Source: Pseudoalteromonas rhizosphaerae
Lineage (GTDB): Bacteria; Pseudomonadota; Gammaproteobacteria; Enterobacterales; Alteromonadaceae
DNA: 51,462 bases
Assembly: GCF_902498845.1 (NCBI RefSeq)
Contig: NZ_CABVLM010000022.1
Span: forward strand, 1-51,462
Direction: 5' to 3'
Part shown: positions 9,310-18,098 of the stretch, one piece after another
How positions within the stretch are numbered: the first letter of the stretch is position 1
Layout: each line of letters starts with the position of its first letter
Notes under the pieces: generated by a model
Told to the model about the DNA's origin: nothing
The model's database searches: none
Seen by the model: the letters and a program-made list of their open reading frames with translations, nothing else
Translations under genes and position numbers: made by a program

Positions 9310-10593
9310 TTAGAAAGGAATTTCTGTACCTTGCACAACACCTTCAGGGTGACGAGTAATAATGTCACTGGCACCCATTAATCGGATCACGATTTCACCG
9401 TTTGCGTATGCGCTTTGAATGTTTCCATCAGAGTCGTAGTAAGTCGCATCTTCACTTGTGTTAATGTCGAACATCGGGTCGTAACCAATTACCACATCAT
9501 TAAATGCGTTGAAGTAAATTTCAGATAAATCGCCGCCTACACCTAAGTTTGACGGTACATTTGTTGTATCTCGAATTGGATAACGTTTAAGGGTTCCGCT
9601 TTCCATTTCTGGATAAACTTTAATACCTTGCGCATTTCTTAGGCCGTAAAGCTTCATCCATGTACGGGGTGATACAATCCAACCGCAGCTAAGCATTTTT
9701 GAATTACTATTTTTATGAGCAAGAATTAAGCTATCTAAATATGCATCAATGATTGACAATTCAACGTCACCTACATATGGCACTAATCGGCCAGCTTCCG
9801 TGGCAATTGTTAGTAGACCCTTAGGCATATCGTTAGTGCCATCACCGCGTAAAAACGCTAAGTCTTGACATTGAGCATGCGCGGCTAACATGTCATCTAG
9901 CACGAACTTTTCAGCGTCTATATCTGCACGACCTTTAAACTCCTTGGTAATAGGAACAATGGTCATTTGAGATTTTGCATTTAACTTTACAGGCTCTGTT
10001 TTAACGTTGCTTGCATTGACCTTTTGACCTTCACCACGGAAAGATGATGTTGCGCCGCCGCTTTGTCTCGACAATGTCAACTTGCCTTTTGGCAGCATAA
10101 CAACGCGGGCGCCCATTTGAGATACAACTAACTGAGGGCGTAATAACTCTATAAAATCTCGTGAATACGCTTCTGGCACTAATGAACCACCCGAATCAGA
10201 AGCAGTTGATAAGCTCATAGCGACATCTTTATCAAGTAATTCTTTCTGAGCAAATTTAGACGCTTCGCTTACATTGCAATCTGCAGCCATTAATGCAAGA
10301 GCAATACGCGCCATTTTAGAGCCAGGGTAATCTTCAGGCGGCTTTCTTAAATTTAGTGCAGGCGCATTTGTTAAGCCTGTGTCATCGATCTTAGTTGCAG
10401 TTTGTACTGCTAAATTTTGCGCTTTTTCTAAACGAGACAATTTAGCTTGCAATTCAGAGTGTTCAGTTGTTAGTGATTCAAAATTAGCGATATCATCAGC
10501 ACTTAGCTTTTCCCCCGCTTTTTCTTTATCTGCAACTGCGTTAATTTGCTCTAAAAGCGCATTCATCGCCGCCTTGATTTCTGGAATTATCAT
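9310..10593 (-). CDS. Major capsid protein, HK97 fold with N-terminal delta domain
   Basis: The first ~105 of 427 residues are a charged coiled coil (LEQINAVADKEKAGEKLSAD), the scaffolding delta domain normally removed by the prohead protease. The rest is HK97-like: GSLVPEAYSRDFIELLRPQ near residue 140, GGATSSFRGEGQKVN, and a C-terminal IRLMGASDIITRHPEGV. The protease gene lies just upstream, as expected. Confidence 0.94.
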   Translation of the reverse strand: MIIPEIKAAMNALLEQINAVADKEKAGEKLSADDIANFESLTTEHSELQAKLSRLEKAQNLAVQTATKIDDTGLTNAPALNLRKPPEDYPGSKMARIALALMAADCNVSEASKFAQKELLDKDVAMSLSTASDSGGSLVPEAYSRDFIELLRPQLVVSQMGARVVMLPKGKLTLSRQSGGATSSFRGEGQKVNASNVKTEPVKLNAKSQMTIVPITKEFKGRADIDAEKFVLDDMLAAHAQCQDLAFLRGDGTNDMPKGLLTIATEAGRLVPYVGDVELSIIDAYLDSLILAHKNSNSKMLSCGWIVSPRTWMKLYGLRNAQGIKVYPEMESGTLKRYPIRDTTNVPSNLGVGGDLSEIYFNAFNDVVIGYDPMFDINTSEDATYYDSDGNIQSAYANGEIVIRLMGASDIITRHPEGVVQGTEIPF

Positions 10594-10612
10594 AGTGTTA
10601 CCTTTCTTAGTG

Positions 10613-10635
10613 CATAAAAAAAACCGCGTTAGCGG
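10613..10635 (-). terminator. Weak terminator between protease and capsid genes
   Basis: On the minus strand CCGC-TAAC-GCGG is followed by eight Ts. The stem is only 4 bp, so it is probably leaky; no strong promoter is obvious beside it. Confidence 0.4.
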
Positions 10636-10669
10636 CCTTGGTTAAAACTCTGCCAAAAAGGCAGTGCGA

Positions 10670-11593
10670 TTAGTGTTGAAATTGATGTTTCAATGCGGCG
10701 GATTGTAGCGCTACTGAGTTCATCTTTTTTTCTGGGGTTTTTTGAATTAGTCGTTTGGCGATATTATTAATTGCCATCTGCGGATCAGTAGTGAGTGTGT
10801 CAGCTAGTTTTAGTTTTATAGCTTTTGCACCTTGAAATGTATCCGCTTCTGTCGCTTCTACTTCCGCGTTAGTAAGACCGCGATACTTAGCAACTGCGCT
10901 AACAAACTGCTGATAGGTCTCTTCTATTTCAGTTTCAGTGTGTTGCATTTCTTCTTCTGTCATTTTTATGTCAGGATGAAACAATACTTTTTTAGAACCT
11001 CTAAAGAATGTATGAATACTTATTCCTTCTTGTTCATAATGAGCAGTTAAATCTAAGCGTTTTTGATAAACGCCAATTGAACCAACGCCTGCAGTAGAAC
11101 TTAACTGAATTTCTGTACAAGCAGCGGCAATTAAATATGCCGCTGAATAAGCGTTGTAGTTAATAACAGCGCGTATTGGCTTTGTTTTTTGAGCTTGATA
11201 AATATATTCAGCACACTCAAATGCGGCTTGTGCTGTTCCGCCACCGCTATTTATATCTAATACAATCTCTTTTATTTGTTCATTTGCCATGCAGGCAGCA
11301 ATTTGATTTCTTAATAATTCAAAACTCATTATTTCCTCACATGCATTTGTGAGGGTTCCGCGTCTTGGTATTAAAATCCCGTGTACTGAAATAATAGCCA
11401 TTGATCCATCAACCTCTGGATTTCCTAATTGGACCTCACCCACACCTTTAGCAGTTAAATTTGATTGTTCTCCTGTTCTACCCGTTATTCTTGGGTACAA
11501 ATACTGAGTGACCATTTCAACTAGTTGTGAACTTGCTAATAATGGTGTGTTGAATGCCATTTGGGCTATATGTGGGTAATTTAGTTGCGACAT
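10670..11593 (-). CDS. Prohead protease, S49 (SppA/ClpP-like) family
   Basis: The 307-residue product has the S49 crotonase-like pattern: MAIISVHGILIPRRG at ~65-79, IVLDINSGGGTAQAA at ~110-124, and the nucleophile in NAYSAAYLIAAAC (Ser about 150). This class replaces the U35/S78 prohead protease in part of the HK97-like phages and trims the capsid delta domain. Its gene overlaps the portal gene by 13 bases and precedes the capsid gene. It lacks the long C-terminal scaffold of lambda gpC, in keeping with a delta domain on the capsid protein. Confidence 0.92.
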   Translation of the reverse strand: MSQLNYPHIAQMAFNTPLLASSQLVEMVTQYLYPRITGRTGEQSNLTAKGVGEVQLGNPEVDGSMAIISVHGILIPRRGTLTNACEEIMSFELLRNQIAACMANEQIKEIVLDINSGGGTAQAAFECAEYIYQAQKTKPIRAVINYNAYSAAYLIAAACTEIQLSSTAGVGSIGVYQKRLDLTAHYEQEGISIHTFFRGSKKVLFHPDIKMTEEEMQHTETEIEETYQQFVSAVAKYRGLTNAEVEATEADTFQGAKAIKLKLADTLTTDPQMAINNIAKRLIQKTPEKKMNSVALQSAALKHQFQH

Positions 11594-12837
11594 AATATGC
11601 TCTCTATTTCTAAACGTTGTTCTGGGGTGGCTGTTACCATTTGTTTAGCGCTTTCACGATCTTTCGAATCAATCATGTTTAGTGGGGTTAAATATTCGTC
11701 GCCTCCCTTTACTGGTGGCATATTTTCTAATCGCCGAATATCATTTACAGATAGCCAGCCCCATTGGCGGCCAATTGCGTATGAGTCGTAGCGCGTTTTA
11801 AAATCACCACGAACAAGAGAGCTAAAATTAAACTCAATAAAGTATTCTGATCGTTCTTTGGGAAGTAATAAGTCACGGTGCATGGCGCTTTCCCAGCGTT
11901 TTAACCATGGCATTAAACCAAAAACTAAAAAATTTAGAGTAGTTTGTTCAACAGATTTATATGATTCTCCTGCACTTTCTCCTAGCATGCTTGGAGGTAT
12001 TCCGTACAAGCGAGCAATATCAAGCACTCCCATACGACGCGCTTCAATCATTTGAGCATCGTTATTAGTCATTGCCATCTGTCTATAAGTCATTCCTTCT
12101 TGCAGCATGGCGACTTTAAATGCTTTACGTACGCCGCCGACATGCCGCGCAGTGAATGAATCTAATACATTGTCTATATCTTTCTGTGTTTCTATTGATG
12201 GTGAATCTTTGGGCCTTTCTATAACTCCGCTTAAAGTTGTTCCCTGAGAAAAAACCGCGCTCGCATGCTGCTCTGTAGCAAGCGCTAAACCAATCGCGTC
12301 GGTAGCTGTCTGTACTGGCGATACACCTGTGTAGCCATTAAAGCTAAAAGCTTTAACGTGGTGCATTAAGTCCATGCCGACCGTTTTGTTTTCAGGTATT
12401 AAATGATAATAAGGTAAACCATCACCACCCTTTAAAACATTTACATGGCTGGGGTGTACCCATACAAGCTCTTTTACTCTCATCTGCTCGTCGCGATCAA
12501 TTAGAGCGTAGTGATTACCCTTAAGCCCTAAAAAGCCCATTCCAGATTCAAAGTATTCGAATGCAGTATCTTTTTTATTTGGTTGGTATTTTAGTACTGA
12601 GTAAAGAGGGTGTTCTGTTGCCTTTTCTCTTTTATCGCCGTCTCGTTTATATAATTCGCATGGTAATTGGCCAAGGCTGCTTGCAAGTAATGTAACGGCT
12701 CGATTTAAAGCACTATTACCCATGGCTGTTTCTTCATCAACGACCGTTCCGCTTGATGCTGTTCGGCCTCCCCAGTTGAAAGAATCTGCAAAACCACTTT
12801 TTATTGATCCTGAGCTAAACATTGAAGGGAAAAACAT
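11581..12837 (-). CDS. Portal protein, HK97 family
   Basis: The 418-residue product shows the HK97-portal pattern: NSALNRAVTLLASSLGQLPC near residue 40, a stem region (IARLYGIPPSMLGESAGESY around 285-305) and FNFSSLVRGDFKTRYDSYA. It forms the dodecameric DNA gate at one capsid vertex. Position between terL (with one small membrane gene) and protease is standard. Confidence 0.94.
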   Translation of the reverse strand: MFFPSMFSSGSIKSGFADSFNWGGRTASSGTVVDEETAMGNSALNRAVTLLASSLGQLPCELYKRDGDKREKATEHPLYSVLKYQPNKKDTAFEYFESGMGFLGLKGNHYALIDRDEQMRVKELVWVHPSHVNVLKGGDGLPYYHLIPENKTVGMDLMHHVKAFSFNGYTGVSPVQTATDAIGLALATEQHASAVFSQGTTLSGVIERPKDSPSIETQKDIDNVLDSFTARHVGGVRKAFKVAMLQEGMTYRQMAMTNNDAQMIEARRMGVLDIARLYGIPPSMLGESAGESYKSVEQTTLNFLVFGLMPWLKRWESAMHRDLLLPKERSEYFIEFNFSSLVRGDFKTRYDSYAIGRQWGWLSVNDIRRLENMPPVKGGDEYLTPLNMIDSKDRESAKQMVTATPEQRLEIESILCRN

Positions 12838-13079
12838 TACTTAACCCCTTTTTGTGTTGCTATAAATTTTGCCATGTACCAACTGTGAAAAATTAGAGAG
12901 CCACCACAAACTAAATAAGCGGCTGGCTGGTAAATTAACAAAGCGCCATAAGTGATCGATGCAATACCAAAAACCCCAACAACAAAACTGTATGAATTTA
13001 TGATTACATGCACTATTAATGCGGTTAGCTTTGCAATAAAACTAATTCGTCTTTTTACTTTTCTATCTATATTTAGCAT
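12837..13079 (-). CDS. Small two-helix membrane protein between terL and portal
   Basis: An 80-residue protein with a basic N-terminus and two hydrophobic helices (about residues 18-45 and 48-66). It overlaps terL by 7 bases and touches the portal start. Small membrane genes at this site occur in other HK97-type phages, but I know no function. The frame is kept between two tightly coupled essential genes, which supports it being real. Confidence 0.68.
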   Translation of the reverse strand: MLNIDRKVKRRISFIAKLTALIVHVIINSYSFVVGVFGIASITYGALLIYQPAAYLVCGGSLIFHSWYMAKFIATQKGVK

Positions 13080-14788
13080 CCGACAGTACCGCCTTCATAA
13101 ATTGATTTCGCCTTGGTTTGGCCTTGATTTTTTTGCAACATGGCTTCGCCTATGGCCATGATAAGTGCGACCGCGCCATCTATTTTGTTGATGTTCTTTT
13201 GCTTTGTTGGCCTAACCCTGTCGTCACTGCCTTGGTAGTATTTACCAATGACGTTTGATATTTGCCAGGTCATTAGTGCGTTGCCATCGTGATGAAAGCG
13301 GCCTGAGTTTATAGCGGCTTCCAATTCAAACATTGGATCAGACATGTTTTGATGGTTCTGTGTGACAGTCACAACGTTTAAACCTTCATCTAGCAAGTTA
13401 TGGCTTAAGTTTGTTGCGCCTGCGGGGTCTATTGGTATCGATACGCTCGGCGTTTCTAAGTGACTTTCAACAACGTCAGCTAAGATGTCTCGGTAGTCAA
13501 TTTCGGCACCATCCGTAACGCTAAGTAAGCCTTGCGTTAGGTAGCGCTGAAATTGTTCGCCAAGCTGCTTGTTTTCGTTATTAAAGACCTGCTCATACGG
13601 AACCCAAAACTTAGGGGCTACACAGTACCAGTGGATTTTTCCGCCTATTTCTTTCCAAAATACGCGAGCCTTGGCATTCATATCTAGCTTGCGCGCTAAA
13701 TCCAGCGCTTGAATACAATCAACACCTCTGAAAAAATCTATCGTTAAGTCTTTGTCTTCGCACTCTTTCCATTTTTCCATGTTGAAGAATGCGCTTTTTG
13801 CACTGGCCCATTGGTTTAAATGCTTGGTTTTAAATATGTTGGTAAAGCGCGGGCTGTTTATTGCTTTTTGTTGCTGTGCAAGTAAGTAATCTGATTTTAC
13901 GCTTATGCCATAGTTTGGGTTGGCCTTGATCAGCGCTTCGGGTTTCGTCCAATCGTCATCGTCATCTATGCCGTACAGCAAAGCGAACAAGTGTTCGTCT
14001 TCTGTGCCATCGAGCATGGCGCGGCAACGTAATTCTAAATCGTAACAGGGGCTATCTAGGTTTGTGCCCGCTGTTGTGATAGTTAGGATCATGGGTTGGT
14101 CGCGCGAACCCATGCCTGTATCAAATGTGTCGTATTGCTCGTTAGTTGGTTGCTCGTGGAACTCGTCAACGATGGCAATGTGCGGCGAACTACCATCGCC
14201 TGGTTGGCCGATCACCGGCTCAAACACTGAGCCGTCACTACGCGTTAATTTTTTAGCATGCAGTTGCAAGCCAAACTTTTTGCGCATCTTTGGCAGCTTT
14301 CGCGCCATGAGCAAGGCTGGTTTAAAAACTTCCCACGCTTGCTTTTCATTGGTCGCGCCACAGTAAACTTCACTGCCGTATTCTTCATCCGCGCATAAGC
14401 CAAAAATACCGACGCCTGCGGCAATAATTGATTTACCATTTTTGCGCGGGACCTTAAGCATTACCTCGCGAAAACGCCGCTTACTAGTGGCTTTGACTAA
14501 CCAACCGAATGACGCAGCAAAAAAGAATAACTGCCAAGGCTCTAATTTTATTTTTTGTTTTTTACGTGCCCACTCGCCTTTGGTGTGCGGCATTCTTTGG
14601 ATAAACGAGCAAACTCTTTCGGCTTTGGCTTTATCAAACCTAAATTTAAAATTAGGGTCTTTCTCTTTGGCCAGTTCGTCCAAATGACGCTGACACGCTA
14701 AAATAACTTGGCGGCAATTTGGAATTTTACCCGCTACAACATCACGGGCGTATTTGTTCGCCGCGTTTACGTTGGGGTAAGTGGCCAT
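13073..14788 (-). CDS. terL: Terminase large subunit, HK97/P27-partner type
   Basis: The full-length 571-residue packaging motor has LEPWQLFFFAASFGW at 82-96, Walker A PRKNGKS at 114-120, Walker B IAIVDEFHE at 204-212, a coupling segment LTITTAGT at ~235-242, and a C-terminal nuclease beginning at ALDLARKLD (first metal-binding Asp ~363). It cuts and pumps concatemer DNA into the head. It lies 3 bases downstream of terS. A degenerate relative is encoded at 18235-19437, with key motifs at the same residue numbers. Confidence 0.96.
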   Translation of the reverse strand: MATYPNVNAANKYARDVVAGKIPNCRQVILACQRHLDELAKEKDPNFKFRFDKAKAERVCSFIQRMPHTKGEWARKKQKIKLEPWQLFFFAASFGWLVKATSKRRFREVMLKVPRKNGKSIIAAGVGIFGLCADEEYGSEVYCGATNEKQAWEVFKPALLMARKLPKMRKKFGLQLHAKKLTRSDGSVFEPVIGQPGDGSSPHIAIVDEFHEQPTNEQYDTFDTGMGSRDQPMILTITTAGTNLDSPCYDLELRCRAMLDGTEDEHLFALLYGIDDDDDWTKPEALIKANPNYGISVKSDYLLAQQQKAINSPRFTNIFKTKHLNQWASAKSAFFNMEKWKECEDKDLTIDFFRGVDCIQALDLARKLDMNAKARVFWKEIGGKIHWYCVAPKFWVPYEQVFNNENKQLGEQFQRYLTQGLLSVTDGAEIDYRDILADVVESHLETPSVSIPIDPAGATNLSHNLLDEGLNVVTVTQNHQNMSDPMFELEAAINSGRFHHDGNALMTWQISNVIGKYYQGSDDRVRPTKQKNINKIDGAVALIMAIGEAMLQKNQGQTKAKSIYEGGTVGC

Positions 14789-14791
14789 ATT

Positions 14792-15238
14792 TTATTTGTA
14801 CTCGTCCCAATCGTCCTCGTCGTCCTCCTTATCACCCTTCCCGCCGCTAAGCATGCGAGCACGAGCCATTGGAGTTAGACCCAACTGGTTAGCTAGTTTC
14901 ACGGATTGATTAATCCATAAATTTAATGCGGTAACATGCGGGTGAAGTTTTGAACTTCCGGTTGCTGATACATCGGTGAAATTTTTAATGTCGGTTAACT
15001 GACCTTGAAGCTTTATGATAGTGCTAATGCAATTGCTGTAATTAATTAAGTGCGGGATATCTTCTGCAGCAAATGATTTTCTGTCTATCATTATTTCTAA
15101 ATTTGAGTGCCAAGCATCAATAGCGTGATCATCTGAAAGTAAATGCTTTGGGCAATTTGGTTTTCGAGTTATTGACGTATCACCAACCGTTAAACCACCC
15201 TTAATATTTCCACCGCCAGGTGCTCTACTTCCCGCCAT
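14792..15238 (-). CDS. terS: Terminase small subunit, P27 family
   Basis: A 148-residue protein with the P27-type N-terminus (AGSRAPGGGNIKGGL), a helical DNA-recognition core (AWHSNLEIMI...LINYSNCIS) and an acidic tail (KEDDEDDWDEYK). It should recognise the packaging site and hand DNA to TerL. The order HNH-terS-terL is typical. Confidence 0.9.
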   Translation of the reverse strand: MAGSRAPGGGNIKGGLTVGDTSITRKPNCPKHLLSDDHAIDAWHSNLEIMIDRKSFAAEDIPHLINYSNCISTIIKLQGQLTDIKNFTDVSATGSSKLHPHVTALNLWINQSVKLANQLGLTPMARARMLSGGKGDKEDDEDDWDEYK

Positions 15239-15386
15239 TTTGAACCTGCAACAAAAGTAAAATAAATGATCACGAAAGGATCAATAGTTGATCAAATTTC
15301 AATTCTTATTATTTGCGCATAAAAATTTGACTGGATGGCGGTACTATAGAATGGGGCTTCTACAGACAAAAAAGACCCCCATACCC

Positions 15387-15806
15387 CTACAAATGTAGAT
15401 TTATTGCGGTATGGCCGTACCTTTTGAGTATTTCGTCAACGGTTCGGTTTCTTTCCCATCCAGTTTTAGTTTTTGCGCATGAATTACAGAAGAATGAAAG
15501 GTTTGTTAACTGTTCCGTGCCACCTTTAGCAACCGGTACTATGTGCTCACACACTGAACCAGATTTAACAACTCGCTGTGGTTTAGTTAAACAGTTAATG
15601 CATAAACATTTAGCTAAAGCGCTCACATGCTCACGGGTTTCTTGCCACTTCTTTGTAGTGTAAACGCGCGGACCTTTGCGGCGCTGTTGCTGTTGAAACT
15701 TACCCCAGCTCGCTTGGTCTGCGTGTGTATCGCAGTACCCGTGCCGCTCTGTTGTAGTCTTACCACAGCCTGTTTGCCTGCAGCGTTTGGGTGTAGCGTG
15801 TGCCAT
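15387..15806 (-). CDS. HNH endonuclease of the packaging module
   Basis: A 139-residue protein with an N-terminal cysteine pair region (CRQTGCGK) and an HNH core: CINC near 79-82, CEHIVPVAKGG around 96-106, NLSFFCNSCAKTKT around 112-125. HNH proteins beside terS in HK97-type phages are needed with TerL for specific cos cutting. Preceded by AAGG 8 bases upstream of the ATG. Genomes with this arrangement are usually cos-type with cohesive ends. Confidence 0.92.
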   Translation of the reverse strand: MAHATPKRCRQTGCGKTTTERHGYCDTHADQASWGKFQQQQRRKGPRVYTTKKWQETREHVSALAKCLCINCLTKPQRVVKSGSVCEHIVPVAKGGTEQLTNLSFFCNSCAKTKTGWERNRTVDEILKRYGHTAINLHL

Positions 15807-15955
15807 GTGTTAGCCTTACATATATAATTAATATCAATTTAATATCATTTATATATATAGTGGTCATCCCCTTGGTGCTTTATAGCGAATGGCCTAAGCC
15901 TATCGTGCGCTCGGCGGCGCACAGTTATAAACTAAAGTGACTCACCAAGGGGATG
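15807..15955. promoter_or_regulatory. Structured intergenic region before the HNH/terminase genes, cos candidate
   Basis: CATCCCCTTGGTG (15865-15877) is repeated inverted as CACCAAGGGGATG (15943-15955), 13 of 13 bases. Between the arms lies a GC-rich dyad GTGCGC-TCGGCG-GCGCAC (15905-15922). The remainder toward the HNH start is AT-rich and holds 11-bp repeats AAATGATATTA / AATTGATATTA (minus strand), a likely promoter area. The position next to HNH-terS makes this the best cos candidate, but cutting cannot be shown from sequence. Confidence 0.4.
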
Positions 15956-15959
15956 TTAA

Positions 15960-16247
15960 TTACTTGCTTTCTTTTTGCTCTACTGTCATTAACCTTTGGT
16001 TAAATAGCGCCATTTCGGTTTCAATCCTTGAGCGCCACTGTGTAGAGTCAGTAAATTTATTTTGTAAATCCTTAAGTATCACAGACTGACTTGATAGCCG
16101 CTCCTCAATACGTGCGTACTGCAGTTGGTTTTGATTAACTGTTAAACCAACCCAAGTCATCACCGTAAGAATAATGGCCGTAAAAATAGTTAAAGCTATT
16201 TTCTCAAAGGCAACCGCGTTGCTGGAGCTATTATCGCTATTACTCAT
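15960..16247 (-). CDS. Small membrane protein with coiled coil, lysis-module accessory
   Basis: A 95-residue protein with one strong transmembrane helix (about 18-36, IALTIFTAIILTVMTWVGL) followed by a coiled coil (IEERLSSQSVILKDLQNKF). The layout resembles haemolysin XhlA-type or accessory holin proteins. It overlaps the Rz1 gene by 8 bases, so it belongs to the lysis cassette. Role is inferred from position. Confidence 0.65.
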   Translation of the reverse strand: MSNSDNSSSNAVAFEKIALTIFTAIILTVMTWVGLTVNQNQLQYARIEERLSSQSVILKDLQNKFTDSTQWRSRIETEMALFNQRLMTVEQKESK

Positions 16248-16512
16248 ACTTGGCTCGCCATGCTCTTAGTGCTGCTTTGTCTAAGTTGCAAAGCACTTTT
16301 TGGTTGTGGGCTTTAACAGCGAATTTAAGCAGCTCGCGGTTAGTATTTATCGGTGGGTGACTCAGTGCGATGTCATTAAGGAGGTATAACGGTGGGAGTA
16401 TTGGCACTGGCTTGGTGATTGTTATTACCTTCGGTTCGGGTGGCGTCAAGTAGCACCCGTTTAACATCAGCAGGCAGCTGAGTATCACCCCAATTCGCAT
16501 TAACTGGTTCAT
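16240..16512 (-). CDS. Rz1-like outer-membrane spanin lipoprotein
   Basis: Nested largely inside the Rz gene in another frame. A signal sequence ends in a lipobox (LMLNGC, Cys about residue 20) and is followed by a proline-rich stretch (TPPEPKVITITKPVPILPPL), as in Rz1. With Rz it would bridge inner and outer membranes and disrupt the outer membrane at lysis. The ATG at 16512 is preceded by AGAGG. At 90 residues it is longer than lambda Rz1. Confidence 0.82.
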   Translation of the reverse strand: MNQLMRIGVILSCLLMLNGCYLTPPEPKVITITKPVPILPPLYLLNDIALSHPPINTNRELLKFAVKAHNQKVLCNLDKAALRAWRAKYE

Positions 16513-16819
16513 TGATAAAGACCTCTTTTAGCTTGGTTAGCACAACGGCTTGTTGTTCTTTCGCATCGCCCATATTAGCTAGGTAATCATTAAACATTTG
16601 CTCTTGATGCTTAATGTCAGCAAGTAATGCGCGCTTATCTAATTCACTCTCAGCCAACTTGCTATCTAGCGCGAGCACTTGAACTTGCAAACGCTCGTTT
16701 GCTTCGGTCAATAACGCAGCTTCATCAACAGCCTTAGCGTACTTAGTAACAGCAATAAACCCGCCTAGTGCTACAGCTATTGCAATGGCTGCTGTGATAG
16801 ATGATTTACTTAATAGCAT
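16376..16819 (-). CDS. Rz-like inner-membrane spanin
   Basis: A 147-residue protein with an N-terminal membrane anchor (AAIAIAVALGGFIAVTKY), a long periplasmic coiled coil (EANERLQVQVLALDSKLAES), and the family signature ANWGDTQLPADVKRVLLDA near residues 108-126. The embedded, frame-shifted Rz1 gene confirms the pair. Confidence 0.87.
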   Translation of the reverse strand: MLLSKSSITAAIAIAVALGGFIAVTKYAKAVDEAALLTEANERLQVQVLALDSKLAESELDKRALLADIKHQEQMFNDYLANMGDAKEQQAVVLTKLKEVFINEPVNANWGDTQLPADVKRVLLDATRTEGNNNHQASANTPTVIPP

Positions 16820-17391
16820 GGGAGCCTCGCTTTAATTTGTAACTGATACCTACGAATATGCTGCACATACTCAATTGTTTCTCTTGAGTGATGGCCCGTT
16901 ACTTGGGGTAAATACTGGATGATATGAGGATAAAGCACCTCACCGCCGCTAAGCTTTTGCGCCTTAACGCAGTTACCCGCGCCAGCGTTATAATTGCAAA
17001 GGGCTAAATTCTCGCGGTCGTACTCTGGCCGAGGGGATGACCAAAACATAAACTGTTGTTGCATGTAACGTGCAGCAACCAAAATAGATAACTCAGCATC
17101 AAATGGCGAACCGGCTAAACCTAACTTACCCGTTTGTTCTTGCCATGTCGCAGGCATAAACTGCGCAATGCCGCTGGCACCAACGGGGCTAACTGCATCA
17201 GTTTTAAACCGCGACTCTTGCCACAGCTGGGCCTTTAATAAATCGGGGTCGCGTCCAGGGCTAAATCGTTTAACGGCACTAATTATATCCCCGTCATATT
17301 TGCAACTAAGAGATAACGAGGCCGAATAACAAGGAAGCACCAATAAGCTGCAAGCCATACAAAATAGATAACGACCGATAATCTTTAGCAT
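16810..17391 (-). CDS. Exported lytic transglycosylase (SLT, GH23), probable endolysin
   Basis: The start at 17391 is chosen for AAGGA 8 bases upstream. The 193-residue product has a signal or signal-anchor segment (LFCMACSLLVLPCYSAS) and a GH23 core: LWQESRFKTDAVSPVGASG with catalytic Glu about 59, IAQFMPATW at 75-83 and LCNYNAGAGNC. It cleaves the glycan strands of peptidoglycan. A secretory signal suggests Sec-dependent (SAR-like) export, so the holin may act mainly to depolarise the membrane. Its 5' end lies inside the holin-like gene in another frame. Confidence 0.88.
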   Translation of the reverse strand: MLKIIGRYLFCMACSLLVLPCYSASLSLSCKYDGDIISAVKRFSPGRDPDLLKAQLWQESRFKTDAVSPVGASGIAQFMPATWQEQTGKLGLAGSPFDAELSILVAARYMQQQFMFWSSPRPEYDRENLALCNYNAGAGNCVKAQKLSGGEVLYPHIIQYLPQVTGHHSRETIEYVQHIRRYQLQIKARLPCY

Positions 17392-17536
17392 GGCGACAAT
17401 CCTTAACAAGCTGATCAAGCGTATAGCCAGCTCGCGAATTAAAATACTTTAGCGCAACGCGCAATAGCACATACGCCATAATGGCTAAAAACAAGTTGTA
17501 GCCAGCGCCGCTTAAAAACGTAGTAATAAATGTCAT
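17306..17536 (-). CDS. Holin-like two-helix membrane protein
   Basis: A 76-residue protein with hydrophobic helices at about 5-25 (GYNLFLAIMAYVLLRVAL) and 58-74 (ILYGLQLIGASLLFGLVI) and a polar loop between. It lies between the lysozyme-fold and transglycosylase genes and overlaps both. Size, topology and place fit a pinholin or class II holin. There is no sequence family I can name. Confidence 0.68.
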   Translation of the reverse strand: MTFITTFLSGAGYNLFLAIMAYVLLRVALKYFNSRAGYTLDQLVKDCRHAKDYRSLSILYGLQLIGASLLFGLVIS

Positions 17537-17970
17537 TGATATTCACCTGTTAATAACTGGCCTGCCAGCTCTATAGCTCTAAACTCTGGCGGGTATGTAC
17601 CAACAATCACCGCCGCAGCTTCAAACTCTTGCTGTCTCAGCGCTTTAATTAATGCGTGCTCTCTACAAAAGCACGGGAACGTGATCCAATAAGCAACACT
17701 TAAAATAGCTTGCTGGCGCACGTAATTGAATTTATCTAAATCAAAGAGTGGTATTAGCTGCTCGCGCAACGTCATAAGATCAGCCGCAAGCAAATGCTCT
17801 GCTTCATCTTCTGTGATTGGTTCAACATCAAAATCACGCTGTAAATGTTCAGGCAATCGATTAGTTGATAAATCATGGCCGTAGCCAATCAGCTGTCTAC
17901 CGCGCGGCGCGTACCAAATGCACTCATAAAAACCAGCGTGGCGTTTTAATTGATCAATTAAATTCATCAT
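17533..17970 (-). CDS. GH24 (T4-lysozyme-like) protein lacking catalytic residues
   Basis: A 145-residue protein with the fold signature of phage lysozymes (LIDQLKRHAGFYECIWY, QLIGYGHDLSTNRL, then QQAILSVAYWITFPCF). The residue equivalent to T4 Glu11 is Ala12 in HAG (normally HEG), and the 'TIGYG' threonine is Leu. A catalytic Glu is therefore missing, so it may be a pseudoenzyme, a peptidoglycan binder or structural. First gene of the late block after the terminator. The active endolysin is more likely the transglycosylase. Confidence 0.75.
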   Translation of the reverse strand: MMNLIDQLKRHAGFYECIWYAPRGRQLIGYGHDLSTNRLPEHLQRDFDVEPITEDEAEHLLAADLMTLREQLIPLFDLDKFNYVRQQAILSVAYWITFPCFCREHALIKALRQQEFEAAAVIVGTYPPEFRAIELAGQLLTGEYQ

Positions 17971-17995
17971 AGCGGGCTTATTTTAGGCAAGAAAA

Positions 17996-18021
17996 AAGCC
18001 CAACCTGTGACGGTTGGGCTT
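17996..18021 (-). terminator. Rho-independent terminator ending the early minus-strand operon
   Basis: AAGCCCAACC pairs with GGTTGGGCTT around a TGTGAC loop, followed on the minus strand by a T6 run. It separates the terminase-like gene (18235) from the lysis genes (17970). It is the natural target for antitermination by the Q-like protein. Confidence 0.85.
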
Positions 18022-18098
18022 GAGTAAGTGCATACAATTTTTGGGAAATCTGTTTTTTTTGCAGGAGGTTTAAATACAGCTTTACCACCGTGACAAAA

